Below are positions 1 through 9,017 of a stretch of DNA of 48,105 nt, piece by piece. The number at the start of each line of letters is the position of its first letter. The stretch's first letter is position 1. The translations under genes and the position numbers were made by a program. The DNA lies in assembly GCF_917627385.1 (NCBI RefSeq), contig NZ_CAKJTL010000009.1, positions 1 through 48,105 on the forward strand. Reading direction: 5' to 3'. This DNA comes from Protofrankia sp. CiT1 (GTDB lineage Bacteria > Actinomycetota > Actinomycetes > Frankiales > Frankiaceae). The notes beneath the pieces were generated by a model that did not search any database, was not told the origin of the DNA, and saw nothing but the letters and a program-made list of their open reading frames with translations.

Positions 1-142
1 CGTCCAGGGTCTGCCGGCGGCGACCGCTTAGGTTGCTGTCCAGCCGTCAGGAGCAGGGGCAGGCGGCAGCCTACTCATATTCCCGTCGTTCCCGTCCTGT
101 TCTCCGAACAGATCAACGGGCTGGTGACGCTCAGCTGGCGCG

Positions 143-352
143 CTATCCGGGGGGAGCCATCGGGTCAGCCGGTGAGACGAACGCGACCCGGCGTCCACAC
201 GAGTCGCATACAGCCACTCTGGCATCGGGTTCGTCGTCCGAGGGCACAAGGTGCGCCAACGGGACGATCCCCCCGCACCACGGGCAGGTGAGCCACGGCC
301 CGTCCGCGCCGCATCCCGACGGCTCGACATCAAGTGATTCCACGCTCATCAC
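143..352 (-). CDS. Small zinc-ribbon protein, hypothetical
   Basis: A 69-residue protein with two CxxC knuckles, CPWC near residue 23 and CDSC near residue 49, spaced as in a small zinc ribbon. The rest is acidic and Pro-rich, with no membrane segment. The start is GTG at 352 or the directly following ATG at 349; a GGTGG about 6 bases upstream could serve as ribosome binding site. It is divergent from the rhodanese gene and has no operon partner in view. The two CxxC pairs are seen; zinc binding is inferred from them, and the role is unknown. Two other reading frames cover the same bases, but neither carries a recognisable motif. Confidence 0.5.
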   Translation of the reverse strand: MMSVESLDVEPSGCGADGPWLTCPWCGGIVPLAHLVPSDDEPDARVAVCDSCGRRVAFVSPADPMAPPG

Positions 353-688
353 GGTGCCACCGCGCGCTCAGCGTCGAGGGCTCCAAAGGCCTTCCGGTGA
401 CCACAGCCGCCGATTCGCGGGACGCAGGCCCCGAGCGCATGGGCACAATGCCGAAAAACCTCGGTAACAATGCCGAATCAGCTGGCCAGCAAAGAAGCAA
501 CGATAAAAAACAACTGGGCTGGCTGTCTTGTGCGCCGCCAACAACCGGCTGCGGAATCAGTGGCAGGGCCCGGGAGGCATGCTGTGATCTTTGTCGCGCC
601 AGTGAGCACCCGTACCACCGGGCACCGGTGAGGAACCCGGCACGCCCAGGCCCCGGCTCACGACGGGGACAGCTGACAGGATGGGCGG
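353..688. other. Intergenic stretch, no gene seen
   Basis: The bases between the divergent zinc-ribbon and rhodanese genes. It contains a locally A-rich patch around 470-515. Open frames crossing it have no recognisable motif and read as chance high-GC frames. It should hold the promoters of both flanking genes, but no convincing -35/-10 pair was identified. Confidence 0.4.
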
Positions 689-1045
689 ATGGGCGCGGAC
701 GAGGTACCTTCAGTCACTATTGATCAGATTCCGGTCAACCTGTCGCCAACCGCCGAAATCCTGCTCCTGGACGTCCGAGAGACCGCGGAGTGGGACGCCG
801 GACATATCTCCGGCGCGCTGCACATCCCCATGGGTGAGCTGCTCAAACGCCTCGACGAGGTGCCACGTGAACGGGATGTGGTGGTTGTCTGCCGGTCGGG
901 GCAACGCTCGGCCGTGGTCACGGCTCACCTGCACCGGGGCGGCTGGCGGGCCCGCAACCTCCACGGCGGGATGATCGCCTGGAATGCGGCGGGGCGCCCG
1001 ATGGCGACCAACGCACCCGCACCGCATCCGCCAGCGGTGATCTGA
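689..1045 (+). CDS. Rhodanese-like domain protein
   Basis: A 118-residue single rhodanese domain. The active-site loop CRSGQRS has its nucleophilic cysteine at residue 68, preceded by the LLDVRE (residues 26-31) and AGHISGALHIP (37-47) motifs and followed by LHGGMIAW near residue 93, all typical of the GlpE/PspE-type single-domain family. Members transfer sulfane sulfur from a persulfide on the cysteine to acceptors such as thiols or cyanide; the in vivo acceptor here is unknown. There is no signal peptide, so it is probably cytoplasmic. The start is ATG 689 after a GGCGG stretch. It stands alone, 145 bases before the HNH lipoprotein gene on the same strand. Confidence 0.85.
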   Translation: MGADEVPSVTIDQIPVNLSPTAEILLLDVRETAEWDAGHISGALHIPMGELLKRLDEVPRERDVVVVCRSGQRSAVVTAHLHRGGWRARNLHGGMIAWNAAGRPMATNAPAPHPPAVI

Positions 1046-1190
1046 CCGGTGGTGTGGCCGGCCGCCGATGATGGTCGCCACGTCAAGGAGGCGGTCCTCG
1101 CTGTGGACAGGTCCGCCGTATCCGCGATGCGCGGACCCGCGGCGGTGGATACCGCGCGATCAGCGCACGCGTGACGAGAGAATAGGCGTC

Positions 1191-2012
1191 ATGAACCACG
1201 ACGGTCCCGCCGTTTCGGCTGCCGGCCCGCGGCCGTCCAGCGGCCGAAACCGAGATCTCCGCCGGACGCGAGAACCCCGCCCTCGCGGAGCCCCCGGCAG
1301 CGTGAGGGCGCTGCTCGCGCTCTGCCTCGGACTCGTCTTCGTCGCGTCCGCCTGCGGCTCGGCCGGCGACGCCTCAGCCGCAAACGCCGGAGCGGTCGGT
1401 GGCGCCGGCCAGGGCGGGCAGGCCGCCGCTGGAAGCGCCCTCGCGACGTTACGGTCGATGCCGGTCCACGCCGCGACGAACTCGCCGCCGTACCGACGGG
1501 ACAAGTTTGGTGATCCCTGGCAGGACGTCGACGGCAATGGTTGTGACACCCGGAACGACATCCTGCGCCGGGACCTGACGCTGGTGACCGTCAGGCAGGG
1601 GGACCCGTGTATCGTCCTGACCGGCGAACTAAAAGATCCATATACCAGCCGGACCGTCCGTTTCAACAGGGCACGGGACGCCGCGGCTGTCCAGATCGAC
1701 CATGTCATCGCGTTGGCGGACTCCTGGCGTACCGGGGCCGCCTCCTGGCCATCGGACAAACTGGTCGCCTTCGCGAACGATCCGGAGAACCTGCTCGCGG
1801 TCGACGGCCCGACGAACCAGGACAAAAGCGACGACGACGCCGCCCAGTGGCTGCCGCCGAACCAGGCGTACCGGTGCCAGTATGTGGCCCGTCAGATCGG
1901 CGTGAAAGCCCGCTACGGGCTTTGGCTGGAGCCAGCCGAACGGGACGCCATGGCCAAAACGCTGGCCAAGTGCCCAGGTCAACCAGTACTCGGCGGCAAC
2001 CGCAGGAATTGA
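1191..2012 (+). CDS. Secreted HNH-family (DUF1524/GmrSD C-terminal-like) lipoprotein
   Basis: A 273-residue protein with an Arg-rich N-terminus, a hydrophobic segment at about residues 40-53 and a lipobox-like VASAC ending at Cys 55, so it is probably exported and lipid-anchored. The C-terminal half has the signature of the DUF1524 HNH group: a DVDGNGCDTRND segment, DHVIALADSW near residue 170, DPENLLAVDGPTNQDKSD near residue 198 and a QWLPP motif. This group is annotated as HNH endonucleases in actinomycetes; extracytoplasmic nuclease activity is inferred, not shown. The conserved cysteines (CDTR, DPCIV, YRCQY, AKCPG) suggest disulfides, which fits export. ATG 1191 is preferred; an in-frame upstream start at 1068 would add 41 residues with no signal-like property. 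Confidence 0.8.
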   Translation: MNHDGPAVSAAGPRPSSGRNRDLRRTREPRPRGAPGSVRALLALCLGLVFVASACGSAGDASAANAGAVGGAGQGGQAAAGSALATLRSMPVHAATNSPPYRRDKFGDPWQDVDGNGCDTRNDILRRDLTLVTVRQGDPCIVLTGELKDPYTSRTVRFNRARDAAAVQIDHVIALADSWRTGAASWPSDKLVAFANDPENLLAVDGPTNQDKSDDDAAQWLPPNQAYRCQYVARQIGVKARYGLWLEPAERDAMAKTLAKCPGQPVLGGNRRN

Positions 2013-2387
2013 CCGATCATTTGACAGAAGCGGTCACGAGCGTACCTGCGAGCGGCACACAGGCACAGCCCCATACTCGGGGTCAGCCAACAGGCATACA
2101 CCGACGACGGAAAACTCAAACAACACCATGCCAGCACATCTGAGACGGGGCTACGAGCAACCGGCAAGAAAGACGTAGATCAAGGAGTGGTGTCCAGGTG
2201 GATGGATCGCGAAACCGCGGAGGGAGGCACGCTGATGCTGGGTGGCGACCTTCCAGATCATCGACCACCATCGATCAGGTACGCCCCAACACCGACGCCC
2301 CAGGCACCAGGAGGTCAGGGAAGCGCCAGCGGAAGGACACCACCGGTGAAGCCGCTCGAAGAGCGGCAAGCACCAAGAACCAGAACG
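2013..2387. other. Intergenic stretch with a diverged family-A repeat
   Basis: No gene is supported between the HNH lipoprotein and tRNA-Leu. Bases about 2170-2255 align with the left half of the family-A palindromic element described at 22670: ATCAAGGAG, ATCGCGA, a GGAGG block and TGGGTGGCGACC occur in the same order and spacing. The copy lacks clear terminal inverted repeats, so it looks like an old, partly erased insertion. Confidence 0.45.
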
Positions 2388-2470
2388 TGGGCGAGGGGGG
2401 AGTTGAACCCCCACGTCCGTTAGGACACACGGACCTGAACCGTGCGCGTCTGCCATTCCGCCACTCGCCC
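2388..2470 (-). tRNA. tRNA-Leu (CAG)
   Basis: A class II tRNA of 83 bases. The 7-bp acceptor stem GGGCGAG/CTCGCCC closes with discriminator A. The anticodon stem CACGG/CCGTG carries loop TTCAGGT, giving anticodon CAG at 2437-2435. There is a long variable arm, and the T arm is GGGGG-TTCAACT-CCCCC. CCA is not encoded. A tRNA-Leu next to fhaA is also the arrangement in M. tuberculosis (leuT). It is divergent from fhaA. Confidence 0.95.
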
Positions 2471-2583
2471 GAGTGCGACTATCACGCTATCACGCGCTCC
2501 AGGCCGCCCGAGCCGTGGGCCGGGCGGAGATGGAAGCATACGATCTCAGGGCTGGGAGAAGGCCTAGAGGAGGGGAGGTCGAG

Positions 2584-4095
2584 ATGGGCGTGCTACAACG
2601 CTTCGAGCGCCGCCTGGGCGGCCTCGTCGAGGGGGCGTTCGCCAAGGTCTTCAAGGGCGGCGTCGAACCGGTCGAGATCGCCAGTGCGCTGGCCCGGGAG
2701 ACCGACGACCGGCGTGCGGCCAGTTCCAACCGGGTACTCGTCCCCAACGAGTTCGCGGTCGAGCTCGCCGTCGGGGATTTCACCCGGCTCGCTCCCTACA
2801 CCCAAGCGCTCTGCGACGAGCTGGCCGAGATGGTCCGCGAACACGCAGCCGAGCAGCACTACACGTTTGTCGGTCCCGTCGGCGTGCGCCTTGCCGAGGC
2901 CGATGATCTCGATGTCGGGGTGTTCCGCATCCGCAGCAGTGTCGCGGCGGCCGACCCCGGCGCCGTGACCGGTCGACGCGGGCCGGCACGCCCGCGATCG
3001 AACGCCCCGGGAGCACCACGCCTGCTGATCTCCGTCAAGCCCGGCCCGACCGGGAGGGCAGGTGGAGACGAGCGCGAATATCCATTGGACAGCGAGACCA
3101 CGGTCATAGGTCGCAGCGTAGAATGTGATATACGTCTCAATGACACAGGTGTTTCTCGCCGGCACGGCGAGGTCAGGCGGATGCAGGATGGCCAGTTCGT
3201 CTACATCGACCACGGCTCCACCAACGGCAGCATCGTCAATGGCCGAGCCGCCAGCCAGGTACGGCTTGTCGACGGCGACCAGATCGAGCTGGGCGCGACG
3301 ATCCTCGCCTTCCGCCGGGAGGACCCGCGAGACGCTGGCGCGAACCGGGCCGCGCGGCGTGCTCCAGCCGGCCCCGCGGGAGCGGCTGGAGCACCGGTCC
3401 CATACCCCGCCGCCACCATGCCGCCAGCCACCGCGCCAGCCGACACACGCGGCCGGCCGCCGGACCCCTACCGCGGCGCTCCTGGTGGATACCCGCCCCC
3501 ACCGGCCGACCCCTATCGTGGGGGCCCATACCATGACGAGCCGAGGCGGGAAGACCCCTACCGGGGCAGCCCATACTATGACGAGCCGAGGCGGGAAGAC
3601 CCCCGCCGGGGCGGTCAGTCAACCGGCTACCCACCACCGACGGATGCTTACCGGGGCGGTAGGCGGCCCGAAACCGGCCAGCCCACGGGGGGACGGCAGA
3701 CTGCCCCGTATGAGGATCCGTATGGTGATCATCCTCGCTACAACGACCCTTACGCCGGGAGGGAGGGTCAGTACCGCGGTGGCGCAGACCCTCGTGACCA
3801 GCGTGCCGTCCGCATGCCCGGTCCGCCTCCGGAGCCGCGGGACGGGTATGGCCCAACCGTGGCTGGCTATGGAGCACCCGTTGATCATCGTCCGCCAAAT
3901 GATCGTGGCTTTCCCTCGAGTCACGGCGACCCTCGGCGCGGCGTCCGGCCGGCTGGTCCCGACGACGGCGTCGATATGCATGAGCAGGAGACCTACCGTC
4001 CAGATCAGCCACACCCCGACGCACGCCGGAACCCACCGGAACGTGGGCGTCCGGCCGGCCCGGCCGCGCCGCCTGAGCCCGATCGCGGCTGGTAG
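2584..4095 (+). CDS. fhaA: FhaA, FHA-domain signalling protein
   Basis: A 503-residue FHA adaptor of the PknA/PknB pathway. The N-terminal DUF3662 domain (residues 1-125, beginning MGVLQRFERRLGG) is followed by a FHA domain at about 160-245, with GRS, SRRH and GSTNG phosphothreonine-binding motifs. A long tail (246-503) follows, rich in Pro, Gly, Tyr, Arg and Asp. In mycobacteria FhaA binds phosphorylated partners such as the MviN/MurJ pseudokinase region and helps control peptidoglycan synthesis. The order here is unusual: in M. tuberculosis and Streptomyces the FHA domain is C-terminal, after the low-complexity linker. ATG 2584 is chosen because it opens the conserved N-terminus and follows a strong GGAGGGGAGG. 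It is the first gene of the operon, 6 bases before fhaB. Confidence 0.95.
   Translation: MGVLQRFERRLGGLVEGAFAKVFKGGVEPVEIASALARETDDRRAASSNRVLVPNEFAVELAVGDFTRLAPYTQALCDELAEMVREHAAEQHYTFVGPVGVRLAEADDLDVGVFRIRSSVAAADPGAVTGRRGPARPRSNAPGAPRLLISVKPGPTGRAGGDEREYPLDSETTVIGRSVECDIRLNDTGVSRRHGEVRRMQDGQFVYIDHGSTNGSIVNGRAASQVRLVDGDQIELGATILAFRREDPRDAGANRAARRAPAGPAGAAGAPVPYPAATMPPATAPADTRGRPPDPYRGAPGGYPPPPADPYRGGPYHDEPRREDPYRGSPYYDEPRREDPRRGGQSTGYPPPTDAYRGGRRPETGQPTGGRQTAPYEDPYGDHPRYNDPYAGREGQYRGGADPRDQRAVRMPGPPPEPRDGYGPTVAGYGAPVDHRPPNDRGFPSSHGDPRRGVRPAGPDDGVDMHEQETYRPDQPHPDARRNPPERGRPAGPAAPPEPDRGW
3526..3615 (+). repeat. 45-bp tandem repeat, two units, in fhaA
   Basis: Two adjacent 45-base units (3526-3570 and 3571-3615) encode PYHDEPRREDPYRGS and PYYDEPRREDPRRGG in the disordered tail of FhaA. 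The unit length is a multiple of three, so copy-number change would leave the frame open. The charged, Tyr-rich repeat looks like a low-complexity interaction or spacer segment. Confidence 0.85.
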
Positions 4096-4101
4096 GCCGT
4101 T

Positions 4102-4638
4102 GTGAACGGGTCCGGACCGAGCAGCCTGGTACTGCTTGTCGTTAAAATCAGTTTTCTGGCGCTATTGTGGGCATTTGTCCTGGCTGCCGTCCGTGCGGTC
4201 CGGCTGGACGTGTTCGGGCCGACCAAACGCCACCAGCAGCACCTCCAGGCGGCAGCACGCGCGCCCCGCCCGACACCGGCACCGACACCGGCACGCCAAG
4301 CCCCACCAGCACCATCGCAGAACAAGCCTCCCAGCCGACGTTCGCGAGCACCGAGCAAGCTTGTCGTTACGAAGGGTCAACTTGCAGGGACAACGCTTCC
4401 ACTCGGGCCCATGCCTGTCACCATCGGACGGGCACAGGACTCGACTCTGGTTCTGGAGGACGACTTCGCATCCGCGAGACATGCAAGACTCGTCCCCCAC
4501 GACGGCCAGTGGTTCGTCGAAGATCTGGGCTCAACCAATGGCACATACCTCGACCGCACGAAGGTGACCAGTCCCATGCCGGTACCTCTCGGCGCGCCGG
4601 TCAGGATCGGGAAGACCGTCCTGGAGCTCCACCGGTGA
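4102..4638 (+). CDS. fhaB: FhaB (FipA-like), membrane-anchored FHA protein
   Basis: A 178-residue protein: one N-terminal membrane segment (about residues 8-30), a Pro/Ala/Thr-rich linker (50-85) and a C-terminal FHA domain (about 92-175) with GRA, ARHARL and GSTNGTYLD motifs. It matches the usual 150-180 residue FhaB architecture. FhaB is a target of PknA/PknB and a phosphothreonine reader that links the kinases to the division machinery. The start is GTG 4102, six bases after the fhaA stop. Its TGA overlaps the GTG of pstP, so translation is probably coupled. The ARHA in place of the commoner SRRHA-type loop is a small deviation. Confidence 0.95.
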   Translation: MNGSGPSSLVLLVVKISFLALLWAFVLAAVRAVRLDVFGPTKRHQQHLQAAARAPRPTPAPTPARQAPPAPSQNKPPSRRSRAPSKLVVTKGQLAGTTLPLGPMPVTIGRAQDSTLVLEDDFASARHARLVPHDGQWFVEDLGSTNGTYLDRTKVTSPMPVPLGAPVRIGKTVLELHR

Positions 4639-6074
4639 GCCTTAGGCTTCACTACGCCGTTCGCTCGGACGTCGGCCATGTCCGAGAAGGCAACGAGGAT
4701 TCCGCCTATGCGGGCGCACGCCTGGTAGCCGTCGCGGACGGCATGGGCGGGCACGCGGCCGGCGAAGTGGCCTCCTCTACCGTGATCTCCCAGCTGGCCG
4801 GGCTGGATGAGGATGCCAGCGCCAGCGACATTCTGGATGCGCTGGCGGACTCGGTGGACCAGGCCAATGCCGCGCTGCGCGCGATGTCCAGCGAGGACGG
4901 ATCGCTGGAAGGCATGGGTACCACGGTCACCGCGTTGCTGCTGTCAGGCAGCAGCCTCGGCGTGCTGCATGTCGGCGACTCACGCGCCTATCTGCTCCGC
5001 GATGGTGCCCTCAGCCAGGTAACCCATGACCACACGCTGGTCCAGGATCTGGTCGACCAGGGACGGATCACGGCCGAGCAGGCCGACACCCATCCACAGC
5101 GGTCCTTACTCATGCGCGCCCTCGACGGGCGCGACGTCGATCCGGATCTGTTCATCCAGAACGCGGTCATCGACGACCGCTACCTGCTCTGCACGGACGG
5201 CCTGTCCGGGGTCGTGACCGAAGTGACCATCCACGAGGCGCTGCAGCTGACCAGCCCCCAGGAAGTCGTCGACCGGCTGGTCGAACTCGCGCTCAAGGGC
5301 GGTGGCCCCGACAACATCACGGTCGTCGTCGCCGACGTGGTGGAAGACGGTCACGAGGACGACTACCGCCCGCTGATCGCCGGTGCCGCCGCGGAGAAAC
5401 GGATCGTGCCGGGAGCCGCGGCGGCCCGTACCGGCCCGAACCCGCAGTTCCCCGACCAGGACTCACCGGCCGCCAAGGGAGCCCGGATCGGCCGGCACGG
5501 CACCCATCGCCGCGACCCGGAGCCGGACGACGTGCCCGATGACGTCTCAGCCCGGCGGTACCTCCCCCGGCCGCTGCTCGCTGGTCTGTGCGCCGTCGTG
5601 CTCCTCGGTGCCGCCGCGCTGGGTGCCTGGTTCTACATCCACAGGCAGTACTACGTCGGTGTGGACAACCAGCAGGTAGCAATCTTCGAAGGTGTCGATG
5701 GAAACTTCATCGGGATCTCCCTGCACACGTTCAAGGAGCCCGCACAGCCGGCCATAGCGCTGACCGAGCTCAAGCCGATTGCCCGCGACACGGTGAAGCG
5801 CGGCTACCAGGTGGGCAGTCTCGGTGAGGCCCGCGACTTCATCAAGACCCTCCGGGAGCAGATGATGTCGGCCATCGCGGACCCCGCCCCGAACAGCACG
5901 GCACCGGCCGTGACGGCCAGCGCGGCACCGACGCCCACCGCGGGTGCGGGCTCCACCGGGGGGGCAGAGCCCGTCGGGAGCCCCCAGACAGGCTCCGGTA
6001 GCGTTTCAGCCCAACTGCTCTGTGGCACCACGTCCTTGGCCAGCTGCGCCTCGTCGCTCGCCACACCAGGATGA
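4635..6074 (+). CDS. pstP: PstP, PP2C-type Ser/Thr protein phosphatase
   Basis: A 479-residue phosphatase that reverses PknA/PknB signalling. The cytoplasmic PP2C domain (about residues 3-235) has the metal-binding and catalytic motifs GNEDS, VADGMGGH, GDSRAYLLRDG, CTDGLSG and GGPDNITVVV. A basic/Pro-rich juxtamembrane linker leads to one membrane segment at about 312-335 and an extracytoplasmic C-terminal domain ending in an Ala/Pro/Thr/Ser-rich tail. Length and topology match M. tuberculosis PstP (about 514 residues). The start is GTG 4635, which gives a GTGA overlap with the fhaB stop and puts the conserved LHYAVRSDVG at the N-terminus. An upstream in-frame extension to 4167 merely overlaps fhaB and is rejected. 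Confidence 0.96.
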   Translation: MSLRLHYAVRSDVGHVREGNEDSAYAGARLVAVADGMGGHAAGEVASSTVISQLAGLDEDASASDILDALADSVDQANAALRAMSSEDGSLEGMGTTVTALLLSGSSLGVLHVGDSRAYLLRDGALSQVTHDHTLVQDLVDQGRITAEQADTHPQRSLLMRALDGRDVDPDLFIQNAVIDDRYLLCTDGLSGVVTEVTIHEALQLTSPQEVVDRLVELALKGGGPDNITVVVADVVEDGHEDDYRPLIAGAAAEKRIVPGAAAARTGPNPQFPDQDSPAAKGARIGRHGTHRRDPEPDDVPDDVSARRYLPRPLLAGLCAVVLLGAAALGAWFYIHRQYYVGVDNQQVAIFEGVDGNFIGISLHTFKEPAQPAIALTELKPIARDTVKRGYQVGSLGEARDFIKTLREQMMSAIADPAPNSTAPAVTASAAPTPTAGAGSTGGAEPVGSPQTGSGSVSAQLLCGTTSLASCASSLATPG

Positions 6075-6084
6075 CGCCCGCAGG

Positions 6085-7566
6085 ATGACAGCTCTCCCCC
6101 CGCTCCGCGGCAAAGCGGTCGACCTCACCGGAACCTTCGCACGGTACCCGGTCCCGGTCGGAGCGCAGTTGCCACCGTACCGTCGGCGGGAGCTGTGGCT
6201 GTTGCTGTTCGCGGGCCTGCTCGCGACCGCCGCGCTGGCAGCCGTGGTGCTGGCGATCGACGGGAGCCTCACCCTGTCGGTGTTCACCTATGGCCTCGGT
6301 TTCAGCGCGCTGTGGGGACTCGCCCATCTCGCGGTACGGCGGTTCGCACCGGCCGCCGACCCCATCCTGCTGCCATTGGTGGCGGCCCTCAACGGCCTCG
6401 GCCTGGTCATGATCTATCGATTGGACCTGGCCAAGGCCGCCGCCGCCGTCCGGGCGGGTAAACACGTCCCGCCTGGGACCGCCCAGCTCCAGCTGGTGTG
6501 GACGCTGCTCGCCCTCATCGTTTTCGTCCTCGTTCTGGCCATCGTCCGGGACCACCAGACGCTGTCGCGGTACGCGTACACCGCCGGCCTCGCCGGGCTG
6601 GTCTTTCTGCTGCTGCCCGCCATGCCGCTGGTCGGCGCGACCATCAACGGCGCCCGGCTGTGGCTGCGGATCGGCCCGTTCACCTTCCAGCCCAGCGAAA
6701 TATCGAAGATCATGTTGATGATCTTCTTTGCCGGCTACCTGGTGAACAAACGCGACGTCCTCTCCGTGGTCTCCCGGTCCTTCCTCGGGATGCACTTCCC
6801 ACGCGCCCGCGATCTCGGACCGGTCCTCGTGGCATGGCTGGCGAGCCTTGGCGTCTTGGTCGTCGAGAAGGATCTCGGGTCATCCCTGCTGTTCTTCGGG
6901 ATGTTCCTCGTCATCCTCTATGTCGCGACCGAGCGGGCGTCCTGGGTCGTCATCGGCCTCGCCCTGTTCATGCTCGGGGCGGTGCTGTCCTACAAGCTGT
7001 TCGGGCATGTCCAGGTCCGGGTGGACGGCTGGTTGCACGCCTTCGACGGGGACAACCCCACCAACAAATCGTTCCAGCTGGTACAAGGCCTGTTCGGGTT
7101 CGCGGCTGGCGGGATCACCGGCACCGGGCTCGGGCAGGGCAGCCCTCAGCGGGTCCCCTTCGCCAACACCGACTTCATCGTCGCGAGCATCGGCGAGGAA
7201 CTCGGCCTTGCCGGGATCATGGCGATCCTCGTCATCTACGGGCTGATCGTGACACGTGGCCTGCGAGCCGCCGTGGGCGCCCGTGACCCGTTCGGCAAGA
7301 TGCTGGCGACCGGCCTGTCCGCGTCATTGGCCCTACAGGTCTTCGTGCAGGTCGGAGGCGTCATGCGGCTTATCCCGCTGACTGGTCTGACCCTGCCGTT
7401 CATCTCCTACGGAGGATCATCGATCGTTTCCAACGCCGCCATCATCGCGTTGTTGCTGCGGATCAGTGACTCCTACCGGCGCCCCGCGTCGGCCACGCCA
7501 GCCGCGCCGCTGTTCGACCCGACCGCGGTGGCCGACAGCCCCACGCAGGTGGTAAAAACAACATGA
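6085..7566 (+). CDS. rodA: RodA, SEDS-family peptidoglycan glycosyltransferase
   Basis: A 493-residue polytopic membrane protein of the FtsW/RodA/SpoVE family, with about ten hydrophobic segments. SEDS signatures include GARLWLRIGPFTFQPSE (near residue 190) and, after the long extracellular loop, NTDFIVASIGEELGLAG (near 370), which contains the acidic residue needed for polymerisation in the family, then PFISYGGSSIVSN near the end. RodA polymerises lipid II into glycan strands with the partner transpeptidase encoded next door. ATG 6085 lies 10 bases after the pstP stop; an ATG at 6071 is out of frame. Its stop overlaps pbpA as ATGA. The name rodA rather than ftsW rests on locus conservation. 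Confidence 0.95.
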   Translation: MTALPPLRGKAVDLTGTFARYPVPVGAQLPPYRRRELWLLLFAGLLATAALAAVVLAIDGSLTLSVFTYGLGFSALWGLAHLAVRRFAPAADPILLPLVAALNGLGLVMIYRLDLAKAAAAVRAGKHVPPGTAQLQLVWTLLALIVFVLVLAIVRDHQTLSRYAYTAGLAGLVFLLLPAMPLVGATINGARLWLRIGPFTFQPSEISKIMLMIFFAGYLVNKRDVLSVVSRSFLGMHFPRARDLGPVLVAWLASLGVLVVEKDLGSSLLFFGMFLVILYVATERASWVVIGLALFMLGAVLSYKLFGHVQVRVDGWLHAFDGDNPTNKSFQLVQGLFGFAAGGITGTGLGQGSPQRVPFANTDFIVASIGEELGLAGIMAILVIYGLIVTRGLRAAVGARDPFGKMLATGLSASLALQVFVQVGGVMRLIPLTGLTLPFISYGGSSIVSNAAIIALLLRISDSYRRPASATPAAPLFDPTAVADSPTQVVKTT

Positions 7567-9017
7567 ACCCACCCATCCGCAAAGTCGCCATCGCGTGTCT
7601 GCTGCTGTTCAGCGCACTGCTGATCAACGCCAACTGGCTACAGGCCAAGAACGCGGACACGCTGCGGCACAAGCCTGGCAACGCCCGCCAGATCACCGAA
7701 CGGCTCGAGCGGGAGCGGGGTTCCATTGCCGTCGCGGGCGGCCAGGCAGTCGCGAGCTCGGTCCCGGTGGACGACGAGTACAAGTTCCAACGGCAGTACC
7801 CGGCCCCGACGCTCTACTCCAACATCATCGGGTACTACGGGCTGTACACCTCCGCGGGCCTGGAACGCTCCCAGAACGACTTCCTGTCCGGTGAGGACCA
7901 GCGGCTGTTCGTCTCCAAGGTCTCCGACCTGGTCACCGGCCGCGAACAGCGGGGTGGGAGCATTGTTACCACGTTGGTGCCGCAGATCCAGCAGGTGGCA
8001 ACCACAGCGCTCGGCAACCGCAAGGGGGCGGTGGTGGCGCTCGACCCGAAGACCGGCGAAATCCTTGCCATGGTGACGAACCCGACCTATGACCCGACCC
8101 CGCTGGCCAGTCACAATGAGACGACGGCCAGTAAGGCCGCTCAGGCGCTCAACACCGACCCCGACAAGCCCCTGCTCAACCGCGCGACTCAGGAGACCTA
8201 CCCGCCGGGCTCGACGTTCAAGGTGATCGCCGCCGCGGCGGCGCTGGCCGCCGGCCACCACCTGGAGGAACGCATCGCGGCCCCCGACCAGCTCCAGCTG
8301 CCGCAGAGTAAAACCGTACTGCCGAACTTCGCTGGCGAACGCTGCGGTGACGGCCAGACCGACACCCTCATCCACGCCCTGACGATCTCCTGCAACACCG
8401 CGTTCGCCAAACTCGGCATCGACCTCGGCCACGACGCCCTGCGAGCACAGGCCGAGGCCTTCGGCTTCAATGCGACCGTGCCGGACTTTCCCCTGGCACA
8501 GGTGGCGAGCGTCTATCCGACCGCATCGCTCGACGGTGCGCAGACCGCGCAGTCGGCCATCGGGCAGTTCGACGACAAGGTCACACCGCTGCAGATGGCC
8601 CAGGTGGCCGCGGCGATCGGTAACAACGGGGTCATGATGCGGCCCTACCTGGTGGCCGAGCTACTTGGCCCTGACCTGAAAGCGATCAGCCGGACCGAAC
8701 CCGAGGTCTACAAACGACCGGTCAGCGCGGAGGTTGCCGCGAACCTGAACACCATGATGCAAAGCGTCGTCACCAGCGGCACCGGCACCAAGGCACAGAT
8801 CCCCGGAGTCGCCGTCGCCGGCAAGACCGGCACCGCCGAGCACGGCGACAACGAGCCCCCACACGCGTGGTTCATCGGCTTCGCCCCGGCGGTCAACCCG
8901 ACCGTCGCCATCGCGGTGATCGTCGAAAACGGCGGCGGCGAACTCAGCACCGGCGGCGCGGTGGCCGCTCCCGTGGCCCAGCAGGTCATGAAAGCCGCAT
9001 TGGGCATCCGCCGGTGA
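7563..9017 (+). CDS. pbpA: PbpA, class B penicillin-binding protein
   Basis: A 484-residue transpeptidase with an N-terminal membrane anchor (residues 8-25), a dimerisation/linker domain and a C-terminal penicillin-binding domain. The three catalytic motifs are present: STFK near residue 217 (nucleophilic Ser), SCN near 276 and KTG near 421. Class B PBPs crosslink peptide stems outside the membrane and pair with a SEDS polymerase, here RodA, whose stop codon overlaps this ATG. In M. tuberculosis PbpA is a PknB substrate. The length is close to the mycobacterial protein (491 residues). The stop overlaps the GTG of pknA. Confidence 0.96.
   Translation: MNPPIRKVAIACLLLFSALLINANWLQAKNADTLRHKPGNARQITERLERERGSIAVAGGQAVASSVPVDDEYKFQRQYPAPTLYSNIIGYYGLYTSAGLERSQNDFLSGEDQRLFVSKVSDLVTGREQRGGSIVTTLVPQIQQVATTALGNRKGAVVALDPKTGEILAMVTNPTYDPTPLASHNETTASKAAQALNTDPDKPLLNRATQETYPPGSTFKVIAAAAALAAGHHLEERIAAPDQLQLPQSKTVLPNFAGERCGDGQTDTLIHALTISCNTAFAKLGIDLGHDALRAQAEAFGFNATVPDFPLAQVASVYPTASLDGAQTAQSAIGQFDDKVTPLQMAQVAAAIGNNGVMMRPYLVAELLGPDLKAISRTEPEVYKRPVSAEVAANLNTMMQSVVTSGTGTKAQIPGVAVAGKTGTAEHGDNEPPHAWFIGFAPAVNPTVAIAVIVENGGGELSTGGAVAAPVAQQVMKAALGIRR

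Noticed and set aside
33-467. A 144-residue plus-strand ORF at the left edge
   Set aside because: Its composition is Arg/Ser/His-rich with no motif, and it overlaps the minus-strand frame with two CxxC knuckles, which is the better candidate.
3236-4036. A long minus-strand ORF opposite fhaA, and a plus-strand frame 3125-4105
   Set aside because: Both are shadows of the low-complexity fhaA tail; their translations are Arg/Gly/Pro-rich without motifs, and the fhaA frame has DUF3662 and FHA similarity.
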